In this document: positions 53,568 through 61,943 of the stretch, in pieces
Layout of the letters: the number at the start of each line of letters is the position of its first letter
Position numbering within the stretch: the stretch's first letter is position 1
Assembly (NCBI RefSeq): GCF_037023745.1
Contig: NZ_CP146101.1
Coordinates: forward strand, 682,001-746,000
DNA: 64,000 bases
Origin: Streptomyces sp. SCSIO 30461
Lineage (GTDB): Bacteria; Actinomycetota; Actinomycetes; Streptomycetales; Streptomycetaceae
Direction: 5' to 3'
Made by a program: the position numbers and the translations under genes
The notes under the pieces: generated by a model
Told to the model about the DNA's origin: nothing
The model's input: only the letters and a program-made list of their open reading frames with translations
Database searches by the model: none

Positions 53568-54310
53568 CCAGCCCCGACACGGAAGCCGAGCACGTGGAAG
53601 CCACCAACCTCCTCTACCGCGATCCGGCACTCTACGACGTGGTCCAGTCCGACAGCACGAGCGCCGGAATGTGCCAGACCCTGATCGAGCTGCACCAGCC
53701 GGACGCCCGGACCATGGTCGACTTCGGATGCGGTACCGGTCGCGACCTGGAGATCCTCGCCAAGCGATACGAGTGCATCGGCGTGGACCTCCAGCCCGGC
53801 ATGGTCGAATACGCCCACCAAGCCCGGCCCGAGCTGGACATCCGCACCGGCGACATGCGCACCGCACGACTCGGCAAACGCATGGACGTAGTGACCTGCA
53901 TGGGCAACAGCCTTGCCTACGTCCACGACAACAACGACATCAGCCAGGTCTTCGCCACCTTCGCCGCTCATGCCCAGCCGACAGCGTTGCTCGTGCTGTG
54001 TTCCCCCATTGCCCCGATCACCCGGACCGAGCCGACCACCGCCACGGTCGACACCCCGAGAGGCCCCGCGACCGTCACCATCCGCCACACGTGGAACCTG
54101 CGGACCCAGATCAACACCATGCACCGGCACTGGACGCTTCCCTCGGGCGACGAGGCCCGAGACGAGATCCGCAGACGCGTCCTGTTCCCCCAGGAGCTCG
54201 AACGCTACGCGGAGGCCGCCGGCTTCGAGGTCCTGGACATGCTCGACGACACAGGGACAGGGCTTACTGGCCCCACCGCGTACACGGTGGCCCGACAAAC
54301 TCCGCGGTGA
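53564..54310 (+). CDS. Class I SAM-dependent methyltransferase
   Basis: 248 residues. Rossmann methyltransferase with motif I VDFGCGTGRDLEILAKRY (SAM glycine loop), ECIGVDLQPGMVEYAHQARP (acidic ribose-binding residue) and a motif IV region MDVVTCMGNSLAYVHDNN. The GTG at 53564 overlaps the ligase stop (GTGA), so the two enzymes are made together. It may methylate the peptide product's carboxylate, amide or side chain (inferred). It ends 42 bases before the right att-like repeat. Confidence 0.88.
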   Translation: MTSPDTEAEHVEATNLLYRDPALYDVVQSDSTSAGMCQTLIELHQPDARTMVDFGCGTGRDLEILAKRYECIGVDLQPGMVEYAHQARPELDIRTGDMRTARLGKRMDVVTCMGNSLAYVHDNNDISQVFATFAAHAQPTALLVLCSPIAPITRTEPTTATVDTPRGPATVTIRHTWNLRTQINTMHRHWTLPSGDEARDEIRRRVLFPQELERYAEAAGFEVLDMLDDTGTGLTGPTAYTVARQTPR

Positions 54311-54352
54311 CCGGCGGAGCGAGAAATGGCACCAGCACCAGCCCCCCACTCC

Positions 54353-54374
54353 TGACGGCAGTAGCGACGGCAAC
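54353..54374. repeat. Right copy of an att-like repeat
   Basis: TGACGGCAGTAG followed by CGACGGCAAC, differing from the left copy at 48599-48621 by one base and one single-base gap. The pair brackets the integrase remnant, regulator and peptide cluster (about 5.8 kb). Confidence 0.6.
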
Positions 54375-54493
54375 AACCACCCTTGCAGGACGTTGTCGTG
54401 CCCGGCCGCGTCGACGCAGACCACGGCCTGGAGGCCGTCGGGCCAGGGCGAGCATGTGTGACGTTGGGCTTCCTATGGCATACTCAGAGTGCG

Positions 54494-54533
54494 GACCTGG
54501 CCTGCGTACGCGGGATCACCAGGTCTAGCTTTT
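54494..54533 (+). terminator. Terminator with T-run after the methyltransferase
   Basis: GACCTGG (54494-54500) and CCAGGTC (54519-54525) pair around 18 bases and are followed by TAGCTTTT, a rho-independent arrangement on the plus strand. Confidence 0.55.
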
Positions 54534-54544
54534 GGAGTCTCCGG

Positions 54545-54574
54545 GAAGGGCCTGGCGCACGCGCCGGGCCCTTC
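54545..54574 (-). terminator. Hairpin after the DUF3800 gene
   Basis: 14-base arms (54545-54558 and 54561-54574) with a G-T pair lie just past the minus-strand DUF3800 stop, making a back-to-back terminator pair with the one at 54494. Confidence 0.75.
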
Positions 54575-54581
54575 TTGCCGC

Positions 54582-55253
54582 TCAGATCTCGAACGGTCCG
54601 TACGCGTTCGGGAGCAGCGCAGGCCACCAGTGCCACATGAAGCGCTTGCCGGGGTGCCGTAGGACGCGTTGGTAGGCGGTGTAGGCGAGCAGGTCGGCGG
54701 CCTGCACGGGTTGGCTGGTGTGGGAGCCGATGAACCAGGGGTCCTCGACGATGTGCCGGGTGGCCAGTTTCAACTTGCGGTGCTCGCGCTGATAGGCGGT
54801 GTCCGTGCCGTCCCCGTCCATCACGATGATGCCGTGGTCGCCCGTGGCGGCGAGGTCGTAGTCCAGACGGTGCAGCAGGCCCTCGTACACGGCGGCGCGC
54901 TCGCCGTAGTAGGCCCGGCCCTTCTTGGTGGTGTGCCGCCACACGGCTCCGGCCCGGGTGCCCGGCATGATCTCGATCGTGGCGAGCGCGTTCTGGACCA
55001 CGGGGCCACGGAGCCGCTTCTGCCGGTTCCACTCGGGATGCGTCGAGGGGTTGCTCCGGCCGGGGATGAAGCTGGTGGCGTGCAGCTCGTAGTCGGCCGG
55101 GATGCCGGTGTCCGTGTACAGCTTCTTGCGAAAGTCGAGCCAGCACCGCAGAGCGGCACTCCAGTGCGCGAGATTGATCTCAGCCCAGCCGTAGACGATG
55201 AATCCGGTGCTCTCGGCGCCGGAGTCGTCGATGTAGAAGATGCGTCCTGCCAC
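54582..55253 (-). CDS. DUF3800 family protein
   Basis: 223 residues. The N-terminal RIFYIDDSGAESTGFIVYGW and later IIVMDGDGTD, then VQAADLLAYTAYQRVL with a C-terminal acidic and polar cluster, fit DUF3800, a putative RNase H-fold family common in mobile DNA and phages and sometimes called a nuclease. Start GTG at 55253 (GTGGCAGGACGC), weak ribosome site. It lies just outside the att-like repeat and may be part of a larger accessory region. Role unknown. Confidence 0.8.
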   Translation of the reverse strand: MAGRIFYIDDSGAESTGFIVYGWAEINLAHWSAALRCWLDFRKKLYTDTGIPADYELHATSFIPGRSNPSTHPEWNRQKRLRGPVVQNALATIEIMPGTRAGAVWRHTTKKGRAYYGERAAVYEGLLHRLDYDLAATGDHGIIVMDGDGTDTAYQREHRKLKLATRHIVEDPWFIGSHTSQPVQAADLLAYTAYQRVLRHPGKRFMWHWWPALLPNAYGPFEI

Positions 55254-55480
55254 CAGCTCAAACTACCGATCTGCCATGCGTGGAAGGGGAGTTATCCACC
55301 GGTCGCATGCCGCCAGCAGGCGCTTCGTCTTGCGGCTCACCCGTGTGGGTGACGAGGCCCTGTGTACCGGACCGGTGGGCATCCGACCGCCGCACCCCGG
55401 GCACCACACGCTCGGGTGTTCCGGAAGTGCCGTGCCAAGCGTCAGCCGACAGGCCGTTCCGAGGGGGCAGCCGGTGTCAC

Positions 55481-56080
55481 TCAGTCGCTGAGGTGCACCG
55501 TCAGCCGTGTCTCCGTGTCGCTGATGTTGACCGCGTCCACGAAGCCCCGGGCCTTGCGGTACTTCCCCGTGCCGCCGTCGAGCGCGAAGGTGATCTCGCC
55601 GGGGTCGGTCCCGGTGAACGTGATCAGGCTCTGGAGGGTGAGGGAGCCCCTGGGCAGCTTCAGAGTGGCCAGGCACTGCATGTCGTACTCGTCGCCGGGA
55701 GCGGTCCGGGTCAGGGTGCAGACCTCTCCGTATGTGCCGACCTCCTCGTCGGCCCGAAGCAGCGTGCCGCCGTTGATGAACTCGTCGCCCTGGGAGAGCC
55801 CGCCGGAGTCGTCGATGTCGATGAAGGTGTTCTGCGCCGTCCGTGCCACCAGGACGAAGACTTCCTCGACCTCTTCGCCCTTCATGTCCCGGTCGCGCCG
55901 CTCGCCACGCACGTCCCCGTCCCTGCCCCTGTCCCTCTCCCGATCCGCGTCGTGTCTCTCGTGCCGGAGTGTGTCGCCCGTGTCGTCGTCGGCTGCGACG
56001 GCGACGGGCTGAGCGCACATCAGGAGGGCGGCGGCCAGTCCCACGGCGCCGTTCCGGGCGGGGTGCTTGAGGCGAGGCAC
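55481..56080 (-). CDS. Secreted allene-oxide-cyclase-barrel-like protein
   Basis: 199 residues. A signal peptide (PRLKHPARNGAVGLAAALLM) is followed by a highly charged Asp/Arg linker (residues about 31-66) and a barrel domain with TFIDIDDSGGLSQGDEFING, GEVCTLTRTAPGDEYDMQCL and FALDGGTGKYRKARGFVDAV, the allene-oxide-cyclase/dirigent-like fold found in many Streptomyces secreted proteins. The GTG at 56080 has GGGAG eight bases upstream. Function unknown. Confidence 0.8.
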   Translation of the reverse strand: MPRLKHPARNGAVGLAAALLMCAQPVAVAADDDTGDTLRHERHDADRERDRGRDGDVRGERRDRDMKGEEVEEVFVLVARTAQNTFIDIDDSGGLSQGDEFINGGTLLRADEEVGTYGEVCTLTRTAPGDEYDMQCLATLKLPRGSLTLQSLITFTGTDPGEITFALDGGTGKYRKARGFVDAVNISDTETRLTVHLSD

Positions 56081-56210
56081 GATGGGGCTCCCAGGGCTGG
56101 CGGCGGGCGGTTGCCAGGCCAGCTTCGGGCGGTCGACGGAGTGGCGCGACTTCGGGTGGCCATCCAGGTGACGGGCGCTCAGGGTCCCATGTCATCAGGC
56201 TGCCGTCCCG

Positions 56211-56432
56211 TCACCGTTCACTCGCCGTGGCTGAGTTCGCGGGCCAGCCCGACGAGTGCGCCGGTCGAGGGGTGGGGGCGCCGGCGCGCCAGGCCAGCCG
56301 GACGTCGAGCTGCTGTTCCAGCGAGGCCAGGGTGCGAGACGCGGCGGGTTGCGTGAGATGCAGCGTGGCGGCCGCCCTGGTGAGGTTTCGCTCCTCCGCG
56401 ATGGCGAGGAAGCAGCGCGGATGACGCAGCCC
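56211..56432 (-). pseudogene. Truncated LysR-type regulator
   Basis: A LysR helix-turn-helix is clear (LRHPRCFLAIAEERNLTRAA, LHLTQPAASRTLASLEQQLD, VRL), but there is no start codon at the expected position and the frame becomes proline/serine-rich and stops about 30 residues later, without any effector domain. A short LARELSHGE continues in another frame. It is a dead remnant divergent from the EamA transporter, which it may once have controlled. Confidence 0.7.
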
Positions 56433-56547
56433 GATGCTTATGCGTGGGGAGCATAACCGCAGACCAGAAAGCATTTCATCAGCGGCGTGGGGTTGCGTAG
56501 CGTGGATGGGAGCAGGCGCGTGCGAAGCGGTGGGATCGGTGGGCGGA

Positions 56548-57660
56548 ATGGCGGGCATGGGTACGGGTACGGAACAGGCTGCCGTCGCGGCGGTCGTGCT
56601 GCCCGAGGCGGCGGGCGCGCTGGACGGTGGCGCCGGTCGAGGCGGGAGGCCGCGCGGGCCCGGAGGCGGCGGCGGGCTCGGGCCGGTTGCCCTGGTCGTC
56701 GCCGGTGCGCTGTCCGTTCAGTTCGGCGCGGCGATCGCCGTGATGCTGATGCCCGTGGCCGGCGCCGTCGGGGTCGTCACCCTGCGGCTGGTGCTCGGGG
56801 CAGTCGTGCTGCTGCTGGTCTGCCGTCCTCGGTTGCGCGGTTACGGCCGTGCCGACTGGGGCACCGTGCTGGCCTTCGGCACCGCTCTGGCCGCCATGAA
56901 CATGGTCTTCTACCAGGCCGTGGAGCGTATCCCGCTCGGTGTGGCGGTCACCCTCGAAGTGCTGGGCCCGCTGACGCTCTCGGTACTGGTCTCGCGCAGG
57001 CTCATCAACCTCCTGTGGGCGGGGCTGGCGCTCGGAGGGGTCGGCCTGCTCGGGTTCGGCGGGTTCGGCGGCGGGTCCGGGCTCGACCCGGTCGGTGTGC
57101 TCTGCGCCCTTGCGGCCGGCGCGTTGTGGGCCGCGTACATCGTCTTCAGCGCGCGCACCGGGCGCCGCTTCCCGCAAGCGGACGGGCTCGCCCTCGCCAT
57201 GGGCGTGGGCGCGGTGCTCAGCCTGCCTCTCGGGATCGCCGTGGCGGGCAAGGCGCTGCTGGTGCCGTCCACGATCGGTCTCGGGCTCGCGGTCGCGCTG
57301 ATGTCGTCGGTGCTGCCGTACACCCTGGAGCTGCTCGCGCTGCGCCGAATGCCCGCCCAGACCTTCGCCGTGCTGATGAGCCTGGAGCCGGCGGTCGCCG
57401 CTTCGGCCGGGTTCCTGGTGCTCGACCAGGCGCTGTCCTGGGCCGACGTACTGGCGATCACTCTGGTGATCGCGGCCAGCATGGGGGCGGTGCGGACACA
57501 GGCCGGCCGGGCGGCTGAAGCCGTCCGGGACGAGTCCCGGGAAGCCCGCGAAGCCAGGGAAGCCCGCGAGTCCCGAGAAGCGGCCCGTGAGGCGCCGAGC
57601 GGAGCGTCCCGCACGGAGACCCGGGTGGACGGGGCGCGGGAGAACGTCCGAAAAATGTAA
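56548..57660 (+). CDS. EamA/RhaT-family transporter (drug/metabolite exporter)
   Basis: 370 residues. About ten hydrophobic helices in two EamA repeats, for example VGVVTLRLVLGAVVLLLVCR, MNMVFYQAVERIPLGVAVTL and SSVLPYTLELLALRRMPAQT with the later LEPAVAASAGFLVLDQALS. This resembles RhtA/YdcZ-type threonine or homoserine exporters, but the substrate is not known. The cytoplasmic tail (REAREAREARESREAAREA) is a charged helix repeat. ATG at 56548 (next ATG 56557) chosen; upstream in-frame sequence is not conserved-looking. The stop lies inside the palindrome that precedes the carboxylase operon. Confidence 0.82.
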   Translation: MAGMGTGTEQAAVAAVVLPEAAGALDGGAGRGGRPRGPGGGGGLGPVALVVAGALSVQFGAAIAVMLMPVAGAVGVVTLRLVLGAVVLLLVCRPRLRGYGRADWGTVLAFGTALAAMNMVFYQAVERIPLGVAVTLEVLGPLTLSVLVSRRLINLLWAGLALGGVGLLGFGGFGGGSGLDPVGVLCALAAGALWAAYIVFSARTGRRFPQADGLALAMGVGAVLSLPLGIAVAGKALLVPSTIGLGLAVALMSSVLPYTLELLALRRMPAQTFAVLMSLEPAVAASAGFLVLDQALSWADVLAITLVIAASMGAVRTQAGRAAEAVRDESREAREAREARESREAAREAPSGASRTETRVDGARENVRKM

Positions 57661-57677
57661 AGCAAGCACGCTTGCTT
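57660..57677 (+). promoter_or_regulatory. Perfect 18-base palindrome before the carboxylase operon
   Basis: AAGCAAGC-AC-GCTTGCTT starts at the last base of the EamA stop codon, 80 bases before the first operon gene. It has the form of a TetR-family operator; TetR proteins commonly control acyl-CoA degradation operons of this kind. Confidence 0.7.
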
Positions 57678-57756
57678 GTTTCTCTGAGCGCTGCCATGCT
57701 CCGGGGCACTGGTCCCATGCCCGAGGCCGAGGGACATGTCCCGAGGGGAGCGCACA

Positions 57757-58545
57757 GTGTCCGACCCTGCCGTCGTGCTCGACGACCTGCGTACGGAGAG
57801 CGAGGAACTCGACCGGATCGTCGCGGACCTGGATGCGGAGCAGTGGGCCACCAGCACACCCGCCGCCGGGTGGGACATCGCCCATCAGATCGCCCACCTC
57901 GCCTGGACCGACGAGGTCGCGCTCCTCGCCGGTACCGACCCGGGCGCGTTCGCCAAGCACGTCGAGGAGGCCCTCAGCGAGCCCGACACCTTCGTGGACC
58001 GCGCGGCCGACGCCGGTGCCGTGCAGCCGCCCGCCGAGCTGCTCGCCCGCTGGCGCGAGGGCCGCGAGCGGCTTGAGCAGGCGCTGCGCACCGCGCCGCC
58101 GGGGTCGCGTTTCCCCTGGTACGGGCCGCCCATGAGCGCCGCATCGATGGCCACCGCCCGGTTGATGGAGACCTGGGCGCACGGGCAGGACATCGCCGAC
58201 GCCGTCGGGGTCGTACGCGAACCGACCGCCCGGCTGAGGCATATCGCGCACATCGGCGTCCGCGCCCGCGACTACGCCTACTTCGTGCGCGGAATCGAGC
58301 CGCCGCAGCAGGCATTCCGGGTGGAGCTGATCGGTCCCGGCGGCGAGCTGTGGACATATGGGCCGGATGACGCGTCCCAGAAGGTCACAGGACCGGCCCT
58401 GGACTTCTGCCTGCTGGTGACCCAGCGGGCGAACCGCGCCGACCTCGCCGTACAGGCGGATGGCGAGGAGGCCGACCGGTGGCTGGACATCGCGCAGGCC
58501 TTCGCGGGCCCGGCCGGTCAGGGCCGAACGCCGAAGGAGGCCTGA
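57757..58545 (+). CDS. TIGR03084-type DinB-like metal-binding protein
   Basis: 262 residues. The N-terminal DinB/mycothiol-dependent maleylpyruvate-isomerase-like bundle shows DLRTESEELDRIVADLDAEQ, GWDIAHQIAHLAWTDEVALL (metal histidines) and METWAHGQDIADAVGV (third metal histidine), then a small C-terminal domain. The family regularly sits with AtuA and carboxylase genes, as here. The enzyme step is unknown. The GTG at 57757 has GGGGAG seven bases upstream. It is the first gene of the operon. Confidence 0.85.
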   Translation: MSDPAVVLDDLRTESEELDRIVADLDAEQWATSTPAAGWDIAHQIAHLAWTDEVALLAGTDPGAFAKHVEEALSEPDTFVDRAADAGAVQPPAELLARWREGRERLEQALRTAPPGSRFPWYGPPMSAASMATARLMETWAHGQDIADAVGVVREPTARLRHIAHIGVRARDYAYFVRGIEPPQQAFRVELIGPGGELWTYGPDDASQKVTGPALDFCLLVTQRANRADLAVQADGEEADRWLDIAQAFAGPAGQGRTPKEA

Positions 58546-58548
58546 GCG

Positions 58549-60336
58549 GTGGTGGAGCAGCCCAGGCGGGTGCCCTTGCGGATCGGCAACGCCTCCGGGT
58601 TCTACGGCGACCGTTTCGACGCCGTACGCGAGATGCTCACCGGAGGCGAACTCGACATCCTCACCGGCGACTACCTCGCCGAGCTCACCATGCTCATCCT
58701 CGGCCGGGACCGGATGAAGGACCCCGGCCTCGGCTATGCCAAGACCTTCCTGCGGCAGCTTGAGGACGGCCTCGGGCTGGCCAGGGAACGCGGGGTGCGG
58801 ATCGTCGCCAACGCGGGCGGGCTGAACCCCGGGGGCCTCGCCGACGCCGTGCGCGAGCTGGCCGAACGGGTCGGCGTGCCGGCACGCGTCGCGCACGTCG
58901 AGGGCGACGACCTCGCCGCCCGCTTCCCGGAAGCGCTCGCCGCCAACGCCTACCTCGGCGGCGGTGGGATCGCCGAGTGCCTGCGTGCCGGGGCGGATGT
59001 CGTCGTCACCGGTCGGGTCACCGACGCGGCCCTCGTCAGCGGGTCGGCGCAGTGGTACTTCGGCTGGCGGCCCGACGACCCCGGGTACCACGACGCGCTC
59101 GCGGGCGCCGTCGTCGCCGGGCATCTGCTGGAGTGCGCGACCCAGGTGACGGGCGGCAACTACGCCTTCTTCGCCGGACAGCACCTGCGGGGGCACGACC
59201 TGCGCCGCCCCGGCTTCCCGCTCGCCGAGCTGTACGCCGACGGCTCGTCGGTGATCACCAAGCACCCCGGCACCGGCGGGGTCGTGGACCTCGGCACCGT
59301 CACCGCGCAACTGCTGTACGAGACCGGCGGTGCCCGCTACGCGGGGCCCGACGCCACCGTCCGACTGGACTCCGTGCGGCTCACCCAGGAGGACACCGAC
59401 CGGGTCAGGGTCACCGGGGTGCGGGGCGAAGCCCCGCCTCCCACGCTCAAGGCGGGTCTGGCGAAGCTGGGCGGCTGGCGCAACGAGGTGGTGTTCGTGC
59501 TCACCGGGCTCGACATCGAGGCCAAGGCGGATCTGGTGCGGGCGCAGGTCGAGGACGCCTTCGACCGGGGCAAGTCCCGTCCCGCGAGCGTCGTCTGGGA
59601 GCTCGCCCGTACCGACCGGCCGGACGCCGCCACCGAGGAGACCGCCAGCGCGCTGCTGCGGCTCGTGGTCCGGGACCAGGAAGCGGCGGCCGTCGGCCGG
59701 GTGGTCAGCGGCGCCGCGATCGAGCTGGCACTCGGCAGCTACCCCGGCTTCCATGTGACCGCGCCCCCAGGCAAGGGCGCCCCGTACGGGGTGTTCGGCG
59801 CGGAGTACGTGGACGCGGGGTCGGTCGAGCATATCGCCGTGACTCCGGACGGGCGGCGGCTGACCGTCCCCGCACCGCCACCGCACCGCACCCGGGAGCT
59901 CGTGCCCGTCCCGGAGCCCGAGCCGCCCGCGCCGCTGCCGCCGGGGCCGGTGCGCCGCGCACCGCTGGGCCTGATCGCGGGGGCTCGCAGCGGGGACAAA
60001 GGCGGGGACGCCAACGTGGGCGTCTGGGTGCGCACGGACGAGGAATGGCGCTGGCTCGCCCACGAGCTGACCGTGCGGCGACTTCGCGAACTGCTTCCGG
60101 AAACAGCCGATCTGACCGTGGAGCGGCATGTCCTGCCCAACCTGAGGGCGCTGAACTTCGTCATCCACGGGTTGCTCGGCGACGGCGTCGCCTCCCAGGC
60201 GCGCTTCGACCCCCAGGCGAAGGGACTCGGGGAGTGGCTGCGCGCACGGCACATGGAGATCCCGGAGTCCCTGCTGTCCGGGGCACCCGCTGTGACCGTA
60301 CCCGAGAAGACCCTCGCACCGGAGGTGACCCCGTGA
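58549..60336 (+). CDS. DUF1446 / AtuA-like protein
   Basis: 595 residues. Residues 1-450 form the DUF1446 domain (RIGNASGFYGDRFDAVREML, GGLNPGGLADAVRELAERVG, CATQVTGGNYAFFAG, GVVDLGTVTAQLLYETG); the last 110 have the AtuA-like ferredoxin-fold domain (IAGARSGDKGGDANVGVWVR). AtuA is named for acyclic terpene utilisation; the reaction is unproven. GTG at 58549 (or 58552) behind AAGGAGG, three bases after the previous stop. Overlaps the carboxylase beta gene by four bases. Confidence 0.92.
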   Translation: MVEQPRRVPLRIGNASGFYGDRFDAVREMLTGGELDILTGDYLAELTMLILGRDRMKDPGLGYAKTFLRQLEDGLGLARERGVRIVANAGGLNPGGLADAVRELAERVGVPARVAHVEGDDLAARFPEALAANAYLGGGGIAECLRAGADVVVTGRVTDAALVSGSAQWYFGWRPDDPGYHDALAGAVVAGHLLECATQVTGGNYAFFAGQHLRGHDLRRPGFPLAELYADGSSVITKHPGTGGVVDLGTVTAQLLYETGGARYAGPDATVRLDSVRLTQEDTDRVRVTGVRGEAPPPTLKAGLAKLGGWRNEVVFVLTGLDIEAKADLVRAQVEDAFDRGKSRPASVVWELARTDRPDAATEETASALLRLVVRDQEAAAVGRVVSGAAIELALGSYPGFHVTAPPGKGAPYGVFGAEYVDAGSVEHIAVTPDGRRLTVPAPPPHRTRELVPVPEPEPPAPLPPGPVRRAPLGLIAGARSGDKGGDANVGVWVRTDEEWRWLAHELTVRRLRELLPETADLTVERHVLPNLRALNFVIHGLLGDGVASQARFDPQAKGLGEWLRARHMEIPESLLSGAPAVTVPEKTLAPEVTP

Positions 60337-61943
60337 CCGTTCTCGCCAGCACCCTGGACACCGCGTCCCCTGAGTACGCCGCCCAGCGCGCCGCCATGCT
60401 CGCCAGGCTGGAGGCACTCGACGCCGAGCACGCCAAGGCCCTTGCCGGCGGCGGCGAGAAGTACACGGCCCGGCACCGCAAACGCGGCAAGCTCCTCGCC
60501 CGGGAACGCATCGAGCTGCTGCTCGACCCGGACACCCCGTTCCTCGAACTGTCCCCGCTCGCAGCCTGGGGCAGCGACTATCCCGTCGGTGCCTCCATCG
60601 TCACCGGGATCGGCACCGTCGAGGGCGTCGAGTGTCTGGTCACCGCGAACGACCCGACCGTACGAGGCGGCGCCAGCAATCCCTGGACGCTGAAGAAGAT
60701 CCTGCGCGCCCACGAGGTGGCGCTCAGCAACCGGCTGCCGCTGGTCAGCCTGGTCGAGTCCGGCGGCGCCGATCTGCCCAGCCAGAAGGAGATCTTCATC
60801 CCGGGCGGCGCGGTGTTCCGCGACCTCACCCGGCTGTCCGCCGCCGGAATCCCCACCATCGCCGTGGTCTTCGGCAATTCGACCGCGGGCGGGGCCTACG
60901 TACCCGGGATGTCCGATCACGCGGTGATGATCAAGGAGCAGTCGAAGGTCTTCCTCGGCGGACCGCCGCTGGTGAAGATGGCCACCGGCGAGGAGAGCGA
61001 TGACGAGTCGCTCGGCGGCGCCGAGATGCACGCCCGCACCTCGGGGCTCGCCGACCACTTCGCGGTGGATGAGCTGGACGCCCTGCGCCATGCCCGCCGT
61101 ATCGTCGCCAGGCTCAACCACCGCAAGGCGCACGCCGATCCGGTGGCGATCGCCGGGCTGCCCGAGCCGCCCGAATACGACGAGGAAGAGCTGCTCGGCA
61201 TCATCCCCGAGGACCTGAAGACGCCCTTCGACCCGCGCGATGTGATCGCCAGGCTCGTGGACGCGTCGGACTTCGACGAGTTCAAACCGCTCTACGGGAC
61301 CAGCCTGGTGACCGGCTGGGCCCGGCTGCACGGCTATCCGGTCGGCATACTCGCCAACGCGCAGGGGGTGCTGTTCAGCGCCGAGTCGCAGAAGGCCGCG
61401 CAGTTCATCCAGCTCGCCAACCAGCGCGACATCCCGCTGCTGTTCCTGCACAACACCACCGGCTACATGGTCGGCAAGGAGTACGAGCAGGGCGGCATCA
61501 TCAAGCACGGCGCGATGATGATCAACGCGGTGTCGAACTCCAAGGTCCCGCACCTGTCCGTGCTGATGGGCGCGTCCTACGGAGCCGGGCACTACGGAAT
61601 GTGCGGCCGGGCCTACGACCCGCGCTTCCTCTTCGCCTGGCCCAGCGCCAAGTCCGCGGTGATGGGCCCGCAGCAGCTCGCCGGTGTGCTGTCGATCGTG
61701 GCGCGTGCGTCGGCCGCCGCGAAGGGGCAGCCCTACGACGATGATGCGGACGCCGGTCTGCGGGCGATGGTGGAGCAGCAGATCGAGGCTGAGTCGCTGC
61801 CCGCGTTCCTGTCCGGGCGGCTCTACGACGACGGAGTGATCGATCCGCGCGACACCCGCACCGTCCTCGGGATCTGCCTGTCGGCGATCCACACGGCCCC
61901 GGTCGAAGGCGCGCGCGGCGGCTTCGGCGTCTTCCGGATGTGA
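60333..61943 (+). CDS. Acyl-CoA carboxylase beta subunit (carboxyltransferase)
   Basis: 536 residues. Carboxyltransferase that passes carboxylate from biotin to an acyl-CoA, in the methylcrotonyl/geranyl/propionyl-CoA group. Family segments: ECLVTANDPTVRGGASNPWT, LVESGGADLPSQKEIFIPGG, GIPTIAVVFGNSTAGGAYVP, FLHNTTGYMVGKEYEQGGII and MGASYGAGHYGMCGRAYDPR. The GTG at 60333 overlaps the AtuA stop (GTGA), behind GGAGGTGACC. The neighbours favour an isoprenoid or leucine catabolic substrate, 3-methylcrotonyl- or geranyl-CoA. Confidence 0.93.
   Translation: MTVLASTLDTASPEYAAQRAAMLARLEALDAEHAKALAGGGEKYTARHRKRGKLLARERIELLLDPDTPFLELSPLAAWGSDYPVGASIVTGIGTVEGVECLVTANDPTVRGGASNPWTLKKILRAHEVALSNRLPLVSLVESGGADLPSQKEIFIPGGAVFRDLTRLSAAGIPTIAVVFGNSTAGGAYVPGMSDHAVMIKEQSKVFLGGPPLVKMATGEESDDESLGGAEMHARTSGLADHFAVDELDALRHARRIVARLNHRKAHADPVAIAGLPEPPEYDEEELLGIIPEDLKTPFDPRDVIARLVDASDFDEFKPLYGTSLVTGWARLHGYPVGILANAQGVLFSAESQKAAQFIQLANQRDIPLLFLHNTTGYMVGKEYEQGGIIKHGAMMINAVSNSKVPHLSVLMGASYGAGHYGMCGRAYDPRFLFAWPSAKSAVMGPQQLAGVLSIVARASAAAKGQPYDDDADAGLRAMVEQQIEAESLPAFLSGRLYDDGVIDPRDTRTVLGICLSAIHTAPVEGARGGFGVFRM

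Noticed and set aside
54470..54580. tRNA gene as an integration target near the right att-like repeat
   Set aside because: The hairpins here do not form a cloverleaf and no T-arm consensus is present; they are better read as terminators.
56479..60417. 1,312-codon open frame on the minus strand
   Set aside because: It is antisense to the transporter and the carboxylase operon, with composition typical of shadow frames in GC-rich DNA.
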